Assembly (NCBI GenBank): GCA_938001865.1
Contig: CALLAW010000093.1
Span: 1 to 32,207, forward strand
Length of the DNA stretch: 32,207 nucleotides
Origin: an uncultured Saprospiraceae bacterium
GTDB taxonomy: Bacteria > Bacteroidota > Bacteroidia > Chitinophagales > Saprospiraceae
Direction: 5' to 3'
Part shown: positions 1 to 8,313 of the stretch, in pieces
Layout of the letters: each line of letters opens with the position of its first letter
How positions within the stretch are numbered: position 1 is the first letter of the stretch
Notes under the pieces: generated by a model
The model's input: only the letters and a program-made list of their open reading frames with translations
Databases searched by the model: none
What the model was told of the DNA's origin: nothing
Made by a program: the position numbers and the translations under genes

Positions 1-678
1 TCCTGTTCCTCCAGTACCCTTGCCACTGTCTCCATCATTACCTGATGCATCTGCACCCTTGCCATCACCAGAGTCACCCTTACCACTGCCGTCACCATCG
101 CCTGCACTGTTAGGTGAGCCATTTTGAGTTTGGCTTTGAGATGTATTTTTAGTACCTGCATTGACCTTAGTCCTTGGCTTCTTGATGATCTTTACTGGCT
201 CTGGTACATCCATTACCTCTGGAGATGGGACATCATCGACTTCTACCTCTTCTACGACCACCTCTTCTTGTGCTACGACGACCTCTTCCTCTTCAAATGA
301 AGTAGTCTCAGTAACGATAGGCGGAGCTACGACTGGCGGAGTAGGGACTGGTGGTTTTGGAGTTGGTGGCTTAGGAGTCGGTGTTTTTACCTCGATCCGT
401 TCTGTCTTCTTATCTATCTTAGCTACAGGATCAGCCTTCTTTTTCATTGCGCCTTCCTTTGCTTTTGCCTTATTAGAGTTAGAGCTCGGTGCTGGTTTGA
501 ATTCAATTTTCTTTTCGAAATTGACAGCTACAGCGTACTGTCTTGCTTGTGCTTTCTCAGGCTCATAAGGACATCCGTAGAAGAATGCTAAGAGCAATAT
601 CACAACATGAAACCCTATAGAAAACTTCTTAGCCTTCTTGTTTCCTTCCCGTTCTATTTGAGTGACGATTTCTTTCAT
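1..678 (-). CDS. TonB-like energy-transducer protein, N-terminal part (cut by window edge)
   Basis: The minus-strand frame from the ATG at 676-678 is open to base 1, giving 226 residues without a stop. A basic N-terminus (about 1-17) is followed by one hydrophobic segment at about 18-36, as in an inner-membrane anchor. After it come a Lys/Ala-rich stretch, a Pro-rich stretch with repeated PTPKPP/PVPTPP elements (about 100-120), a very acidic Val/Glu segment, and a tail rich in Gly, Asp, Ser and Lys. Anchor plus proline-rich periplasm-spanning arm is the plan of TonB-family energy transducers, which carry proton-motive force to outer-membrane receptors. The diagnostic C-terminal TonB domain would lie outside the window, so the assignment is by architecture only. 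A TolA-like or other envelope-spanning protein is possible. It lies 111 bp downstream of tyrS on the same strand. Confidence 0.6.
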   Translation of the reverse strand, partial: MKEIVTQIEREGNKKAKKFSIGFHVVILLLAFFYGCPYEPEKAQARQYAVAVNFEKKIEFKPAPSSNSNKAKAKEGAMKKKADPVAKIDKKTERIEVKTPTPKPPTPKPPVPTPPVVAPPIVTETTSFEEEEVVVAQEEVVVEEVEVDDVPSPEVMDVPEPVKIIKKPRTKVNAGTKNTSQSQTQNGSPNSAGDGDGSGKGDSGDGKGADASGNDGDSGKGTGGTG

Positions 679-789
679 ACTATTATTATTCTGATCTCTT
701 AAACTTACTAGAGATTGATCAAAACTCCAGTTAACGCAAGATTAAAATCTATTAAGTAACTCTTAAATGCTTATCAAGATTGCTTTTGC

Positions 790-2049
790 TTACACATGAC
801 TGATGAGAAACTTCTTCTTTTTACCACTTCCAAGGAGTAGATACTTCCCATGGAGTAACTGATCTGCTGCAATTACCATTCCTTCATCTGTGACCTTTAC
901 CTTGTTGATACTAATAGAGTTAGCCTTGATTGCTCGTCTCGCCTCACTCTTAGAGCTAGAGATGTCAGTAGACTCTGTCATCAAGTCAACAAGCGAAGTG
1001 CCAACTGCTGAGATCGGATAGTGCTTGAGTTCCTTACTGATGATGTCAAAATCATCAGCACTCAGACTTGCAAGTTGCTCGGCAGATGCCTTAGGGTTGA
1101 AGAGTAACTCTGAGACTGCCTTAGCTCCTTGGTATGCTTGCTCTCCATGAATCCTTACTGTCAGTTCCTCAGCGATAGCTCTCTTAGCTGCATTAGGATT
1201 GGTGTCAATCTCAGCGATCATTGCTTCCATCTCTGCTCTAGACTTGAGAGAGAAGTACTTGATGAACTTCTCTACATCGGCATCATCAGCATTGAGCCAA
1301 AACTGGTAGAATTCATACGGTGATGTGAGTGATGGGTCTAGCCAAATGTTGCCCTTCTCTGACTTGCCAAACTTCTTACCATCTGCCTTGGTCAAGAGTG
1401 GAGTAGTGATGGCATATGCCTTCCCTTGGATATTACGTCTGATAAATTCTGTACCAGAAGTGATATTACCCCATTGGTCAGATCCACCCATCTGGAAGGT
1501 GCAACCTTCATCTTGATAGAGGCATTGGAAGTCGTATGCTTGCAAGAGTTGATAACTAAACTCTGTAAATGAGAGTCCTGATTCGAGTCTGTTTTTGACT
1601 GAGTCTTTTGATGTCATATAGCTCACTGTCAAGGTCTTACCTACATCTCTCAGGAAGTCTAGCACATTCATGTCTTTGTAAAAGTCGTAATTGTTGACTA
1701 GTGTAAAGGCATGTTTGCCTTCAAAATCAAGTAGATTTTTCATCTGAGCTACTTGATGTGCTAAGTTGTTATCGAGTTCGTCAAATGACTTCAACTGTCT
1801 TTCCTTATCTTTTCCGGAAGGGTCACCGATACGACCAGTAGCGCCACCCATCAACACTACTGGATCATTGCCAGATCTTTGCCAGAGAGTGAGTAGCATC
1901 ATCTGTACATAGTTACCTATCGTCAATGACGGTGCTGTCGGGTCAAATCCAATGTAGCCTTTACAGCTTCCATTCGCTAATGCCTCTTCTGCTCCAGGTG
2001 TCATGTCAAATAACATGCCCCTCCATTTCAGTTCTTCAACAAAATTCAT
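790..2049 (-). CDS. tyrS: Tyrosyl-tRNA synthetase (TyrRS)
   Basis: A class I aminoacyl-tRNA synthetase that attaches tyrosine to tRNA-Tyr in the cytoplasm. The 419-residue length is typical of bacterial TyrRS. Landmarks are GFDPTAPSL (34-42), GGATGRIGDPSGK (68-80), GGSDQWGN (188-195) and the KMSKS-type loop KFGKS (226-230). A C-terminal S4 RNA-binding region begins near residue 350 (SKSEARRAI). I chose the ATG at 2047-2049 because the protein then begins directly with the conserved N-terminal helix. The frame stays open further upstream, but that stretch runs into the divergent permease gene and looks non-coding. Oddity: the HIGH motif reads T43-I-G-N46. The first His, which normally helps stabilise the activation transition state, is Thr. 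Everything else looks intact, so it is probably functional. Confidence 0.95.
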   Translation of the reverse strand: MNFVEELKWRGMLFDMTPGAEEALANGSCKGYIGFDPTAPSLTIGNYVQMMLLTLWQRSGNDPVVLMGGATGRIGDPSGKDKERQLKSFDELDNNLAHQVAQMKNLLDFEGKHAFTLVNNYDFYKDMNVLDFLRDVGKTLTVSYMTSKDSVKNRLESGLSFTEFSYQLLQAYDFQCLYQDEGCTFQMGGSDQWGNITSGTEFIRRNIQGKAYAITTPLLTKADGKKFGKSEKGNIWLDPSLTSPYEFYQFWLNADDADVEKFIKYFSLKSRAEMEAMIAEIDTNPNAAKRAIAEELTVRIHGEQAYQGAKAVSELLFNPKASAEQLASLSADDFDIISKELKHYPISAVGTSLVDLMTESTDISSSKSEARRAIKANSISINKVKVTDEGMVIAADQLLHGKYLLLGSGKKKKFLISHV

Positions 2050-2169
2050 AAGTGTTGTATATCTTGGATTAGGCGGTAAAAGTACAGCATTTCTGAAGTC
2101 ATATGTAAATGTTGACCATATTATCTTCGACTCTTGGAGTCTTATTATCAATGGCTCAATATTTCGCAA

Positions 2170-2177
2170 TACATTTG
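2170..2177 (+). promoter_or_regulatory. Possible -7 promoter box for the permease gene
   Basis: TACATTTG matches the Bacteroidota -7 consensus TAnnTTTG exactly. It ends 8 bp before the permease ATG. I see no TTG at the expected -33 distance, so it may be fortuitous. If real, the transcript would be nearly leaderless. Confidence 0.25.
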
Positions 2178-2185
2178 TGACAACT

Positions 2186-3448
2186 ATGCAACTCTCAAAG
2201 TATATATCAGAACGGATCGTATTTAGCTCCCAGCGAGCATTTACCAAAGTGCTTGTAGGTATTGCTGTAGCATCAGTAGCACTTAGCATGGCCGTAATGA
2301 TTGTGAGTATGGCGGTGATTACGGGGTTCAATGCATCTATTACCAATAAGATTTTTGGATTTTGGGGACATATCCACATCACTGACCTACAAGTCAGCAG
2401 GTCTTATGAGCCTGTCCCGATCATGCGTAATCCTACTCTTGTAAATGAGGTCAAAGCCTTGAAGTCCTCTGACTGGAATCCAGAGTCAATCGAAGAGACC
2501 AAGAGTATTAGACAGATCCAAACCTTTGCCTTCCTTCCAACAATCATCAAGTCAAAGCAGGAGATTGAAGGCTTGGTACTCAAGGGGATAGGTGACGACT
2601 TTGATGAGACATTGATAGACCAGTATATCGAGGAAGGCAGGATCCCTAACATCAACGCTGAAGAACCACAGAGAGAAATCTTACTGTCTGTACAAACAGC
2701 TAATCGAATCCAAGCTAACGTCGGTGACAATGTCATCATGATCTTTGTCAATGGCAATGCAGAAACAAAGCGGAGATTTAAAATCTGCGGACTCTACAAG
2801 ACCGGATTAGAAGAGTACGATATAAAGTTCGCCTTGATAGATATCCGTAATATTCAGAACTTACTTGGTTGGTCATCGGATCAGATCGCAGGTTACGAGA
2901 TATTTACTTCGCATCCCGAAGAGCTCTCACAGATAGCCGACTACCTCTACGAGTCGGTGATCCCTAATGACCTCTATGCTGAGACAATTAGAGAGAAGTT
3001 TCCCTCGATATTTGATTGGCTAGATCTCCAACGAATCAATGAGCAAATCATCATAGCGCTGATGCTCTTAGTCTGTATAATCAATATGGCAACGATTATA
3101 CTTATTGTAATTCTAGAGAGATCACAAATGATCGGTCTACTCAAGTCATTAGGAGCTAAGAATAAGCAGATTAGGGCAATCTTCCTGAGATATGCATTCT
3201 GGATACTTGTGGCTGGATTAGTGATTGGTAATGGTGTAGGTCTATTCTTCTGTTGGTTGCAGAAGAATTATCCATTCATCCATCTAGACGAAGAGAATTA
3301 TTATGTGGATGTCGCTCCGATCGCTGTCAAATGGGTGCATGTACTTGGCATCAATCTCATGTCAATCATAGTCGTCTTACTCTGTATGTGGCTACCAACA
3401 TTGGTGGCAAGTAAGATCAAGCCCGTCAAAGTATTGAAGTTTAATTAG
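2186..3448 (+). CDS. FtsX/LolC-E-type ABC transporter permease
   Basis: A 420-residue inner-membrane permease. It has one N-terminal membrane segment (about 20-46), a large extracytoplasmic domain of the MacB periplasmic core type, and three C-terminal membrane segments (roughly 290-315, 335-360, 388-410). The cytoplasmic coupling region after the second segment contains ERSQMIGLLKSLGAKNKQI, the hallmark of the FtsX/LolE permease family. Bacterial relatives extract lipoproteins from the inner membrane or transport other envelope substrates with a separate ATPase, which is not encoded nearby. The start is the ATG at 2186, because MQLSKYISERI aligns with the usual amphipathic N-terminus just before the first membrane segment. 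The longer frame back to 2003 overlaps tyrS. The gene is divergent from tyrS and convergent with the pseudouridine synthase at 3523. The exact substrate cannot be read from sequence. Confidence 0.85.
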   Translation: MQLSKYISERIVFSSQRAFTKVLVGIAVASVALSMAVMIVSMAVITGFNASITNKIFGFWGHIHITDLQVSRSYEPVPIMRNPTLVNEVKALKSSDWNPESIEETKSIRQIQTFAFLPTIIKSKQEIEGLVLKGIGDDFDETLIDQYIEEGRIPNINAEEPQREILLSVQTANRIQANVGDNVIMIFVNGNAETKRRFKICGLYKTGLEEYDIKFALIDIRNIQNLLGWSSDQIAGYEIFTSHPEELSQIADYLYESVIPNDLYAETIREKFPSIFDWLDLQRINEQIIIALMLLVCIINMATIILIVILERSQMIGLLKSLGAKNKQIRAIFLRYAFWILVAGLVIGNGVGLFFCWLQKNYPFIHLDEENYYVDVAPIAVKWVHVLGINLMSIIVVLLCMWLPTLVASKIKPVKVLKFN

Positions 3449-3522
3449 CAGTTGGATTTTCTAAGTACCGCAATTGTAATCAGCCGACTTTGGCATAGGA
3501 CTCGGGTGGGGAAGTGATGCAT

Positions 3523-4413
3523 CTACTCTTGCTCATCTTCCTTCATAGGGATGATATGAAACTTCTTGGGTCTTGGTTTGGTGATCAGGATTCTATTGCC
3601 ACTCTTGGGATGTACAAATGAGATAGAGTAGGCATGCAGATAGAGTCCTTTGCCTCTTGAGATCTTGCCGTCAGTGCCATAACTCTTATCACCAAGGATA
3701 GGATTGCCTAGCTCTGACATATGGATGCGGAGTTGGTGTCTACGACCTGTGACTGGCATGAGTTTGACAAGATTGAGAGCTCCGTACTTATCTGATTCTA
3801 TGGTCTTCTCTACTTCATAGTGTGTGATCGCCTTTTTGCCTTTGATGGTATTTTCGATTTTGTCACTTTTCTTTTTCATCTTCCCAATGGTGATGGCATA
3901 GTAGACCTTATCTACTTTTCGTTCTTCGAAGAGTTTGTTGAGGGCAGTGATTGTTGTTCGAGTTTTACCTACGAGTAGTACACCACTAGTGGGATAGTCC
4001 AGTCTGTGTATCGGATCAGGATGAGTCACGTAGTCTACCTCGTAACTTCTCTGTAGAGTAAGAGGAAGAGCATTGGTCAATGTGACTTTCTGATTACCAT
4101 GTACGAGGAGACCTGCAGGCTTATTGACGACTGCAAAGTGTGCATCTTCATAGAGTACCTCGATGTCAAGTTTTACAGGTCTTGGTCTAGCGTTGTCGCT
4201 AATCTCTTCTTCTAATAGCGTGATTGTCTCTCCACCATTGATATAATTACTTGTATATCCAGTCTTATCATTGATATTGACCAGTCTCTTGTCGATCGCC
4301 TTTCGCATTCCCTTCTTAGAGGTGATTGATTGGAAGATGCCCACTACATAGTCCGAGAGTCGTTGTGGACTTTTCAATTTGGGTACGAGGTGAGATTCTT
4401 TGATTATAGCCAT
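3523..4413 (-). CDS. RluA-family 23S rRNA/tRNA pseudouridine synthase
   Basis: A 296-residue enzyme expected to isomerise uridine to pseudouridine in rRNA or tRNA. The N-terminal ~75 residues resemble an S4-like RNA-binding module (KAIDKRLVNINDK near 38-50). The catalytic core contains NKPAGLLVHG (97-106), the signature HRLDYPTSG with the catalytic Asp139, and the downstream GRRHQLRIHMSELGNPILGD segment typical of RluA/RluC/RluD enzymes. The target uridine cannot be assigned. Its start overlaps the end of the upstream DUF218 gene by 10 bp, so it is probably the last gene of a ribE-DUF218-rluA operon. A second, smaller family member lies at 15014-15733. Confidence 0.9.
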   Translation of the reverse strand: MAIIKESHLVPKLKSPQRLSDYVVGIFQSITSKKGMRKAIDKRLVNINDKTGYTSNYINGGETITLLEEEISDNARPRPVKLDIEVLYEDAHFAVVNKPAGLLVHGNQKVTLTNALPLTLQRSYEVDYVTHPDPIHRLDYPTSGVLLVGKTRTTITALNKLFEERKVDKVYYAITIGKMKKKSDKIENTIKGKKAITHYEVEKTIESDKYGALNLVKLMPVTGRRHQLRIHMSELGNPILGDKSYGTDGKISRGKGLYLHAYSISFVHPKSGNRILITKPRPKKFHIIPMKEDEQE

Positions 4414-4925
4414 GGGTTACGTTTGTCTATGATTTGTCTGAGTATCCACTCAAACGGGTACAAAGGTAACGTTACTAACCTAAAGAACATCGATTCCTTC
4501 CCACTTACAATTTCAACATTGAGGTTTTGTTTTTCGAAGAGAAGTTTTGCTCGCTTCATATGAAAGGCAGAGGTGACAATGAGTGCAGTTTCTAGATTTT
4601 TTGCCTTCATGATTTTGGCACAGTTTGCTGCATTGTCTATGGTGTTGAGTGAGATCTGATCTTGAATGATATGTCTGTCGTCGACGCCGTGCTCTACGAG
4701 GTAATTGGCCATTACCTCCGACTCTAGGTAAAAGTTGTGTGCAGCTCCTCCAGTGACTATGATCGTTTTGGATACACCGGCATTGTATAGATCTAGGGCT
4801 TTGTTAAGTCTTGCTTTGAGTATACGATTGGGTGTGCCATCATCTTTGGCTGGATTGCCTAGGACAATGAGGGTGTCATATGTGGCCGTAGCATCGCTAT
4901 ATACGTGAGTTGCAGTCACTGTCAA
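4404..4925 (-). CDS. DUF218/YdcF-like protein, soluble short form
   Basis: A 173-residue protein that is essentially one DUF218 (YdcF/SanA-type) domain. A first strand YDTLIVLGNPAKDDGTPN (about 16-33) is followed by LKARLNKALDLY, TIIVTGGAAHN, ESEVMANYLVEHGV, NTIDNAANC and TALIVTSAFHMKRA, which are the conserved blocks of the family. Many relatives are envelope proteins with N-terminal membrane helices. This one has none and could be cytoplasmic. Its biochemical role is not established for the family as a whole. The start is uncertain. A TTG at 4923-4925 overlaps the ribE stop (TTGA), and a GTG at 4917-4919 is two codons further in. No ATG lies upstream of the conserved domain. Tight overlap with both neighbours implies translational coupling. 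Confidence 0.8.
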   Translation of the reverse strand: MTVTATHVYSDATATYDTLIVLGNPAKDDGTPNRILKARLNKALDLYNAGVSKTIIVTGGAAHNFYLESEVMANYLVEHGVDDRHIIQDQISLNTIDNAANCAKIMKAKNLETALIVTSAFHMKRAKLLFEKQNLNVEIVSGKESMFFRLVTLPLYPFEWILRQIIDKRNPWL

Positions 4926-5518
4926 GCTTTGAGATATTGGAGATTACGCTGGACATACTTACCGATGATGTCATACTCGAGATTGACCATGTCGCCTACT
5001 TTGAGTTCTTTGAATTGTGTATGCTCATAAGTGTATGGAATGATGGCAACTTTGAAAGATTCATGGGTTGGTTCGACTACGGTGAGACTTGTCCCATTGA
5101 CACAGATAGAGCCTTTGCTCACGACTAATCCCTCATGTGCATCTCCTTGATAGTTGAATGTAAAATACCAGCTGCCATCACTTTCTTTGATATCAGTACA
5201 CTTGGCTTTGCCATCTACGTGTCCCTGTACGATGTGGCCATCTAGACGATCATCCATCTTCATACATCGTTCGAGATTGACAATGGCTCCTTCTTTGATC
5301 TCTCCTATGCTTGATACCTTGAGAGTCTCGTCGATCATGACTACACTGTAGGTGTCGTCTTTGATTGCTGTTACTGTGAGACAGACTCCATTATGTGCTA
5401 TTGACTGATCGATATAGAGTTCGTCTGCAAAGTTGCACTGTACCCACCATGTCCGATTGCTTCCTTCATCGATTATCTGTAATACCTTACCCGTACTTTC
5501 TACTATTCCTGAAAACAT
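4922..5518 (-). CDS. ribE: Riboflavin synthase alpha subunit
   Basis: Catalyses dismutation of two 6,7-dimethyl-8-ribityllumazines to riboflavin, the last step of riboflavin synthesis. The start at the ATG 5516-5518 gives the classic N-terminus MFSGIVESTG and 198 residues, the usual size. The protein has the two tandem lumazine-binding repeats. The first carries NGVCLTV and DETL, followed by GHIVQGHVDG. The second carries GSICVNGTSLTVV and IPYTYEHT. Both repeats look intact. The gene starts 44 bp after the stop of the large secreted-protein gene and overlaps the DUF218 gene by 4 bp. The other riboflavin gene in the window, ribF, is about 10 kb away in a different cluster. Confidence 0.95.
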   Translation of the reverse strand: MFSGIVESTGKVLQIIDEGSNRTWWVQCNFADELYIDQSIAHNGVCLTVTAIKDDTYSVVMIDETLKVSSIGEIKEGAIVNLERCMKMDDRLDGHIVQGHVDGKAKCTDIKESDGSWYFTFNYQGDAHEGLVVSKGSICVNGTSLTVVEPTHESFKVAIIPYTYEHTQFKELKVGDMVNLEYDIIGKYVQRNLQYLKA

Positions 5519-5562
5519 TGTTTTGTTTTTGATTGATTTGATCACATTTACCTAGAGTGTGT

Positions 5563-8253
5563 CTATCTGAGTACTTCGATGTATCCACTCAGTATATCAA
5601 CGGCAATTCCGACTCCAAGTTCATTTGATTGGAATAATTCGCAAGTGTAGTAGTAAGTACCATCATCTACCTCTTTGCCACTCAGGTTTGTTCCATCCCA
5701 ATTGAGTTGAGGATCAATCGTCTGATACAACAAATCTCCCCACTTGTTAAACACTCTAAAGTCGACTGATTCTACAAATAGATTTTTGCGAGGTACGAAC
5801 AGGTCGTTAGATCCATCAGCATTGGGAGTAAATGTATTGGGAAGCTCAAAGATGCTACACTTCTCTAAGCAGAGAGTATCGGAGGGAGTACTCTGATTGC
5901 CAACGCTGTCGATGGCTACGAGGTAATAACATCCGCCAACTCTTCCTTCTGTGTCATCTGTATAGTTGTTGATATGAGAGTCGACGGTCGTCAATAGAGT
6001 GAACTCATCGTCGGGGCTAGCACCTGTGTAGATGGTGTATGCTGCAATATCTGTATTGTCTGGACAGTCGATGAGACCGGGACTCCACGTGAGCTCATTG
6101 AAGATGTCGTCTGAGAGGATTCCTTCTTCGAGTTGTTGGCAGATGCCTAAGACTTCTACATCAGGAGGACAAGGAGGGAGATTATCTATCGGAATGACAC
6201 AGGCTATCTGTGAATCATTGAGTATCGGGTCCGGTAGTACATCTATGCCGTAGGTGCCCATTGATTGGATGTAATAGCAATATTCTACACCATTGTCAAG
6301 CATCGGATCTGTCGTACTGGTCTGATTCGTTGATCCGATCTGTTGGAATGCTCCTCCGTCTCTGCTTCTGTAGATAGCGTAGGTGATGTTTTCCCAAGGT
6401 ACTGTCGCGATCCATGAAAGATTAGCTTGCATGTCAGTGGCTTGTACGGTGAGGAATACACTCGTGGCTGACTGCGAAGGGCTCTCATCTGCATTACTGT
6501 CTGAGAGTGTGATGATGAATTGATGTTGATTGTCTAGGGTGTTGAGATTGTTCACTGCAACACTCCCGATCATAGGGATATCGCTGTAGTTGCTGTATGT
6601 CTCAGACCATACACTGCCAAGTGGTAATCTCGTCTCGGTGAGAGTAAGAGTATATGGACCTGGGTGGATGATCGTATCGTAGATGATTGGATCTGGGATC
6701 AGCCATTCGACGTCTACTTGACCTTGATTGGTACTTGTAGACTCGACAGATACTTGAGTGAGGTATGGGATATCTCGCTTTGCAAGGATACATGCTTCAT
6801 CACTTGGCTTGCTCTCTACTACATTGATGGGATTGAGACTCACATTGAGCCTAGCAAATACTGCGGTCACTCTATAGCAATAGACTTGTGTCTCTTCGAT
6901 ATCAGAGTCTATATATTGATAGCGATTGTCGACTTGAGTATTAGATGTGAACTCTATACGTGTGTACCCTCTGCCTTCCATACCATGTGAACATTCTTCA
7001 TCTTCGAATGGATTACTTCCATTTTTGCGCCAGACAGAAAATCCTAGAAAGTTGTCACTCGAAGCTTCGTTACAGATATATGGTGCCTCCCATGTCAGTT
7101 CGTTACCTTCCTCAATATTGACTAATAAAAGGTCCAATGGTGGTGGAGCGATGACTTTAATCCTGATGGTATGGATGTCGACGAGTCCACTTAGGTCTTC
7201 GGCACGGATGACGACTTGGTAGTATTGTTCTCTCGCATGATCGCATGTCGTCTGCCAGATCAGTCGAGCATCGAAGGGGACATCCATGAAGTCCTCTGTA
7301 CTCTCTACCACTGCTTGCGAAGTTCCAATAATGAATGGACCGCCGCTTCCTGATAGTTTGACTCGATCACCTTCGTCTATATCATCTATACGCAATGGGA
7401 TATCTATCTGGTCACCCGCGATGACGCAGATCTCTTGATCACTCTCTACTGTAGGTGGATTGTCATCACAGTCGTCAACAAAGATCTGCATGTCTCTGAT
7501 CGTCGAGCTGATGAGCTGTCCATTACGGAACTCATTGATCTTGATAGCGATATTGTACTCACCGATGGCTTTGGGACTATCCCATACAAAGTCTCCAGTC
7601 AGTGGGTCAAGAGATATCTGATTATCTAGACCAGGTAAAATGCCGTCCGGGTACACATAGTTAGGCACAGGAAAATCCTTTTCCGAAAGGGGCACAATCA
7701 ACTCATAACCTATACTATCTCCATCAATGTCAAAGGCATTGGGATTGTGAACAAATCTCTTATCTAGACATGCAAAATCCAAGGGTGGATCGAGGAGTAC
7801 CACAGAATTATTGAGACCTTGAAACTGTACATTGAGCAAAGTGAACGTCGTCTCTAGGTAGAAGGGGATGTCTACACTATTGGGATAATTGACATTGAGG
7901 ATTCCAGTCACTCTATTGGGATCCATAAATGAGAGAGTATAAGTGGCTCTTGCAGCATAGGTATGCTCACCTGTATAGCAATTGATCTTGACATCTCCTG
8001 GGATGATCTCCCCATTGCCATTCCCATTGGACCTTGCTACGACTGTACTCGTGCCGTCTCCCCAGAATAACTCTAGACTATCTCTATCTGCACCACTGCT
8101 GGAGTCTTTGGTGTAGGTCTTGATGGTAGCTGTGATCGTGAGTGGGCCAGTCTGCGTATAGATAATCTCACCAGCTCTATTATGTGTTGCACCTAAGTCA
8201 GTAGACAAGATTGTCAGCAGTGACATGAAGATGCAAGTAGACAAGAGACGCAT
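5563..8253 (-). CDS. Large secreted protein with type B (gliding motility-associated) C-terminal sorting domain
   Basis: An 896-residue protein with an N-terminal signal peptide (about 1-22, ending ..STDLGA) followed by a β-rich mature region starting at THNRAGEI. The middle holds several Ig/cadherin-like and fibronectin-III-like modules: a segment near 150-270 with DIDGDSIGYELIVP and a LDPLTGDFVWDSP motif, and later modules with LTWEAP, LSWIATVPW and LTWSPGLID. The last ~90 residues (PNTFTPNADGSNDLF, FRVFNKWGDLLYQ, WDGTNLSGKEVDDGTYYY) are the CHU_C/type B C-terminal domain. In the Bacteroidota this domain directs secretion by the type IX system. Function is probably cell-surface adhesion or a structural role, but the modules do not identify a ligand. 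It lies between rfbD and ribE on the same strand with short gaps. Confidence 0.85.
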   Translation of the reverse strand: MRLLSTCIFMSLLTILSTDLGATHNRAGEIIYTQTGPLTITATIKTYTKDSSSGADRDSLELFWGDGTSTVVARSNGNGNGEIIPGDVKINCYTGEHTYAARATYTLSFMDPNRVTGILNVNYPNSVDIPFYLETTFTLLNVQFQGLNNSVVLLDPPLDFACLDKRFVHNPNAFDIDGDSIGYELIVPLSEKDFPVPNYVYPDGILPGLDNQISLDPLTGDFVWDSPKAIGEYNIAIKINEFRNGQLISSTIRDMQIFVDDCDDNPPTVESDQEICVIAGDQIDIPLRIDDIDEGDRVKLSGSGGPFIIGTSQAVVESTEDFMDVPFDARLIWQTTCDHAREQYYQVVIRAEDLSGLVDIHTIRIKVIAPPPLDLLLVNIEEGNELTWEAPYICNEASSDNFLGFSVWRKNGSNPFEDEECSHGMEGRGYTRIEFTSNTQVDNRYQYIDSDIEETQVYCYRVTAVFARLNVSLNPINVVESKPSDEACILAKRDIPYLTQVSVESTSTNQGQVDVEWLIPDPIIYDTIIHPGPYTLTLTETRLPLGSVWSETYSNYSDIPMIGSVAVNNLNTLDNQHQFIITLSDSNADESPSQSATSVFLTVQATDMQANLSWIATVPWENITYAIYRSRDGGAFQQIGSTNQTSTTDPMLDNGVEYCYYIQSMGTYGIDVLPDPILNDSQIACVIPIDNLPPCPPDVEVLGICQQLEEGILSDDIFNELTWSPGLIDCPDNTDIAAYTIYTGASPDDEFTLLTTVDSHINNYTDDTEGRVGGCYYLVAIDSVGNQSTPSDTLCLEKCSIFELPNTFTPNADGSNDLFVPRKNLFVESVDFRVFNKWGDLLYQTIDPQLNWDGTNLSGKEVDDGTYYYTCELFQSNELGVGIAVDILSGYIEVLR

Positions 8254-8313
8254 ATTGCTGTGTAGATTGAGTACTTTATTAAAAACTTAAAGTTACAACA
8301 ATCTCTAATAACA

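Noticed and set aside
161-568. 135-residue Ser/Thr/Gly-rich open frame on the plus strand
   Set aside because: It is antisense to the Pro-rich and acidic part of the TonB-like gene. Its low-complexity composition is the mirror of those codons, and the minus-strand frame has a start, a membrane anchor and family architecture.
2050-2382. N-terminal extension of TyrRS by 111 codons
   Set aside because: It would cover the divergent permease start and the intergenic region. The sequence lacks similarity to TyrRS, and the ATG at 2049 gives the normal length.
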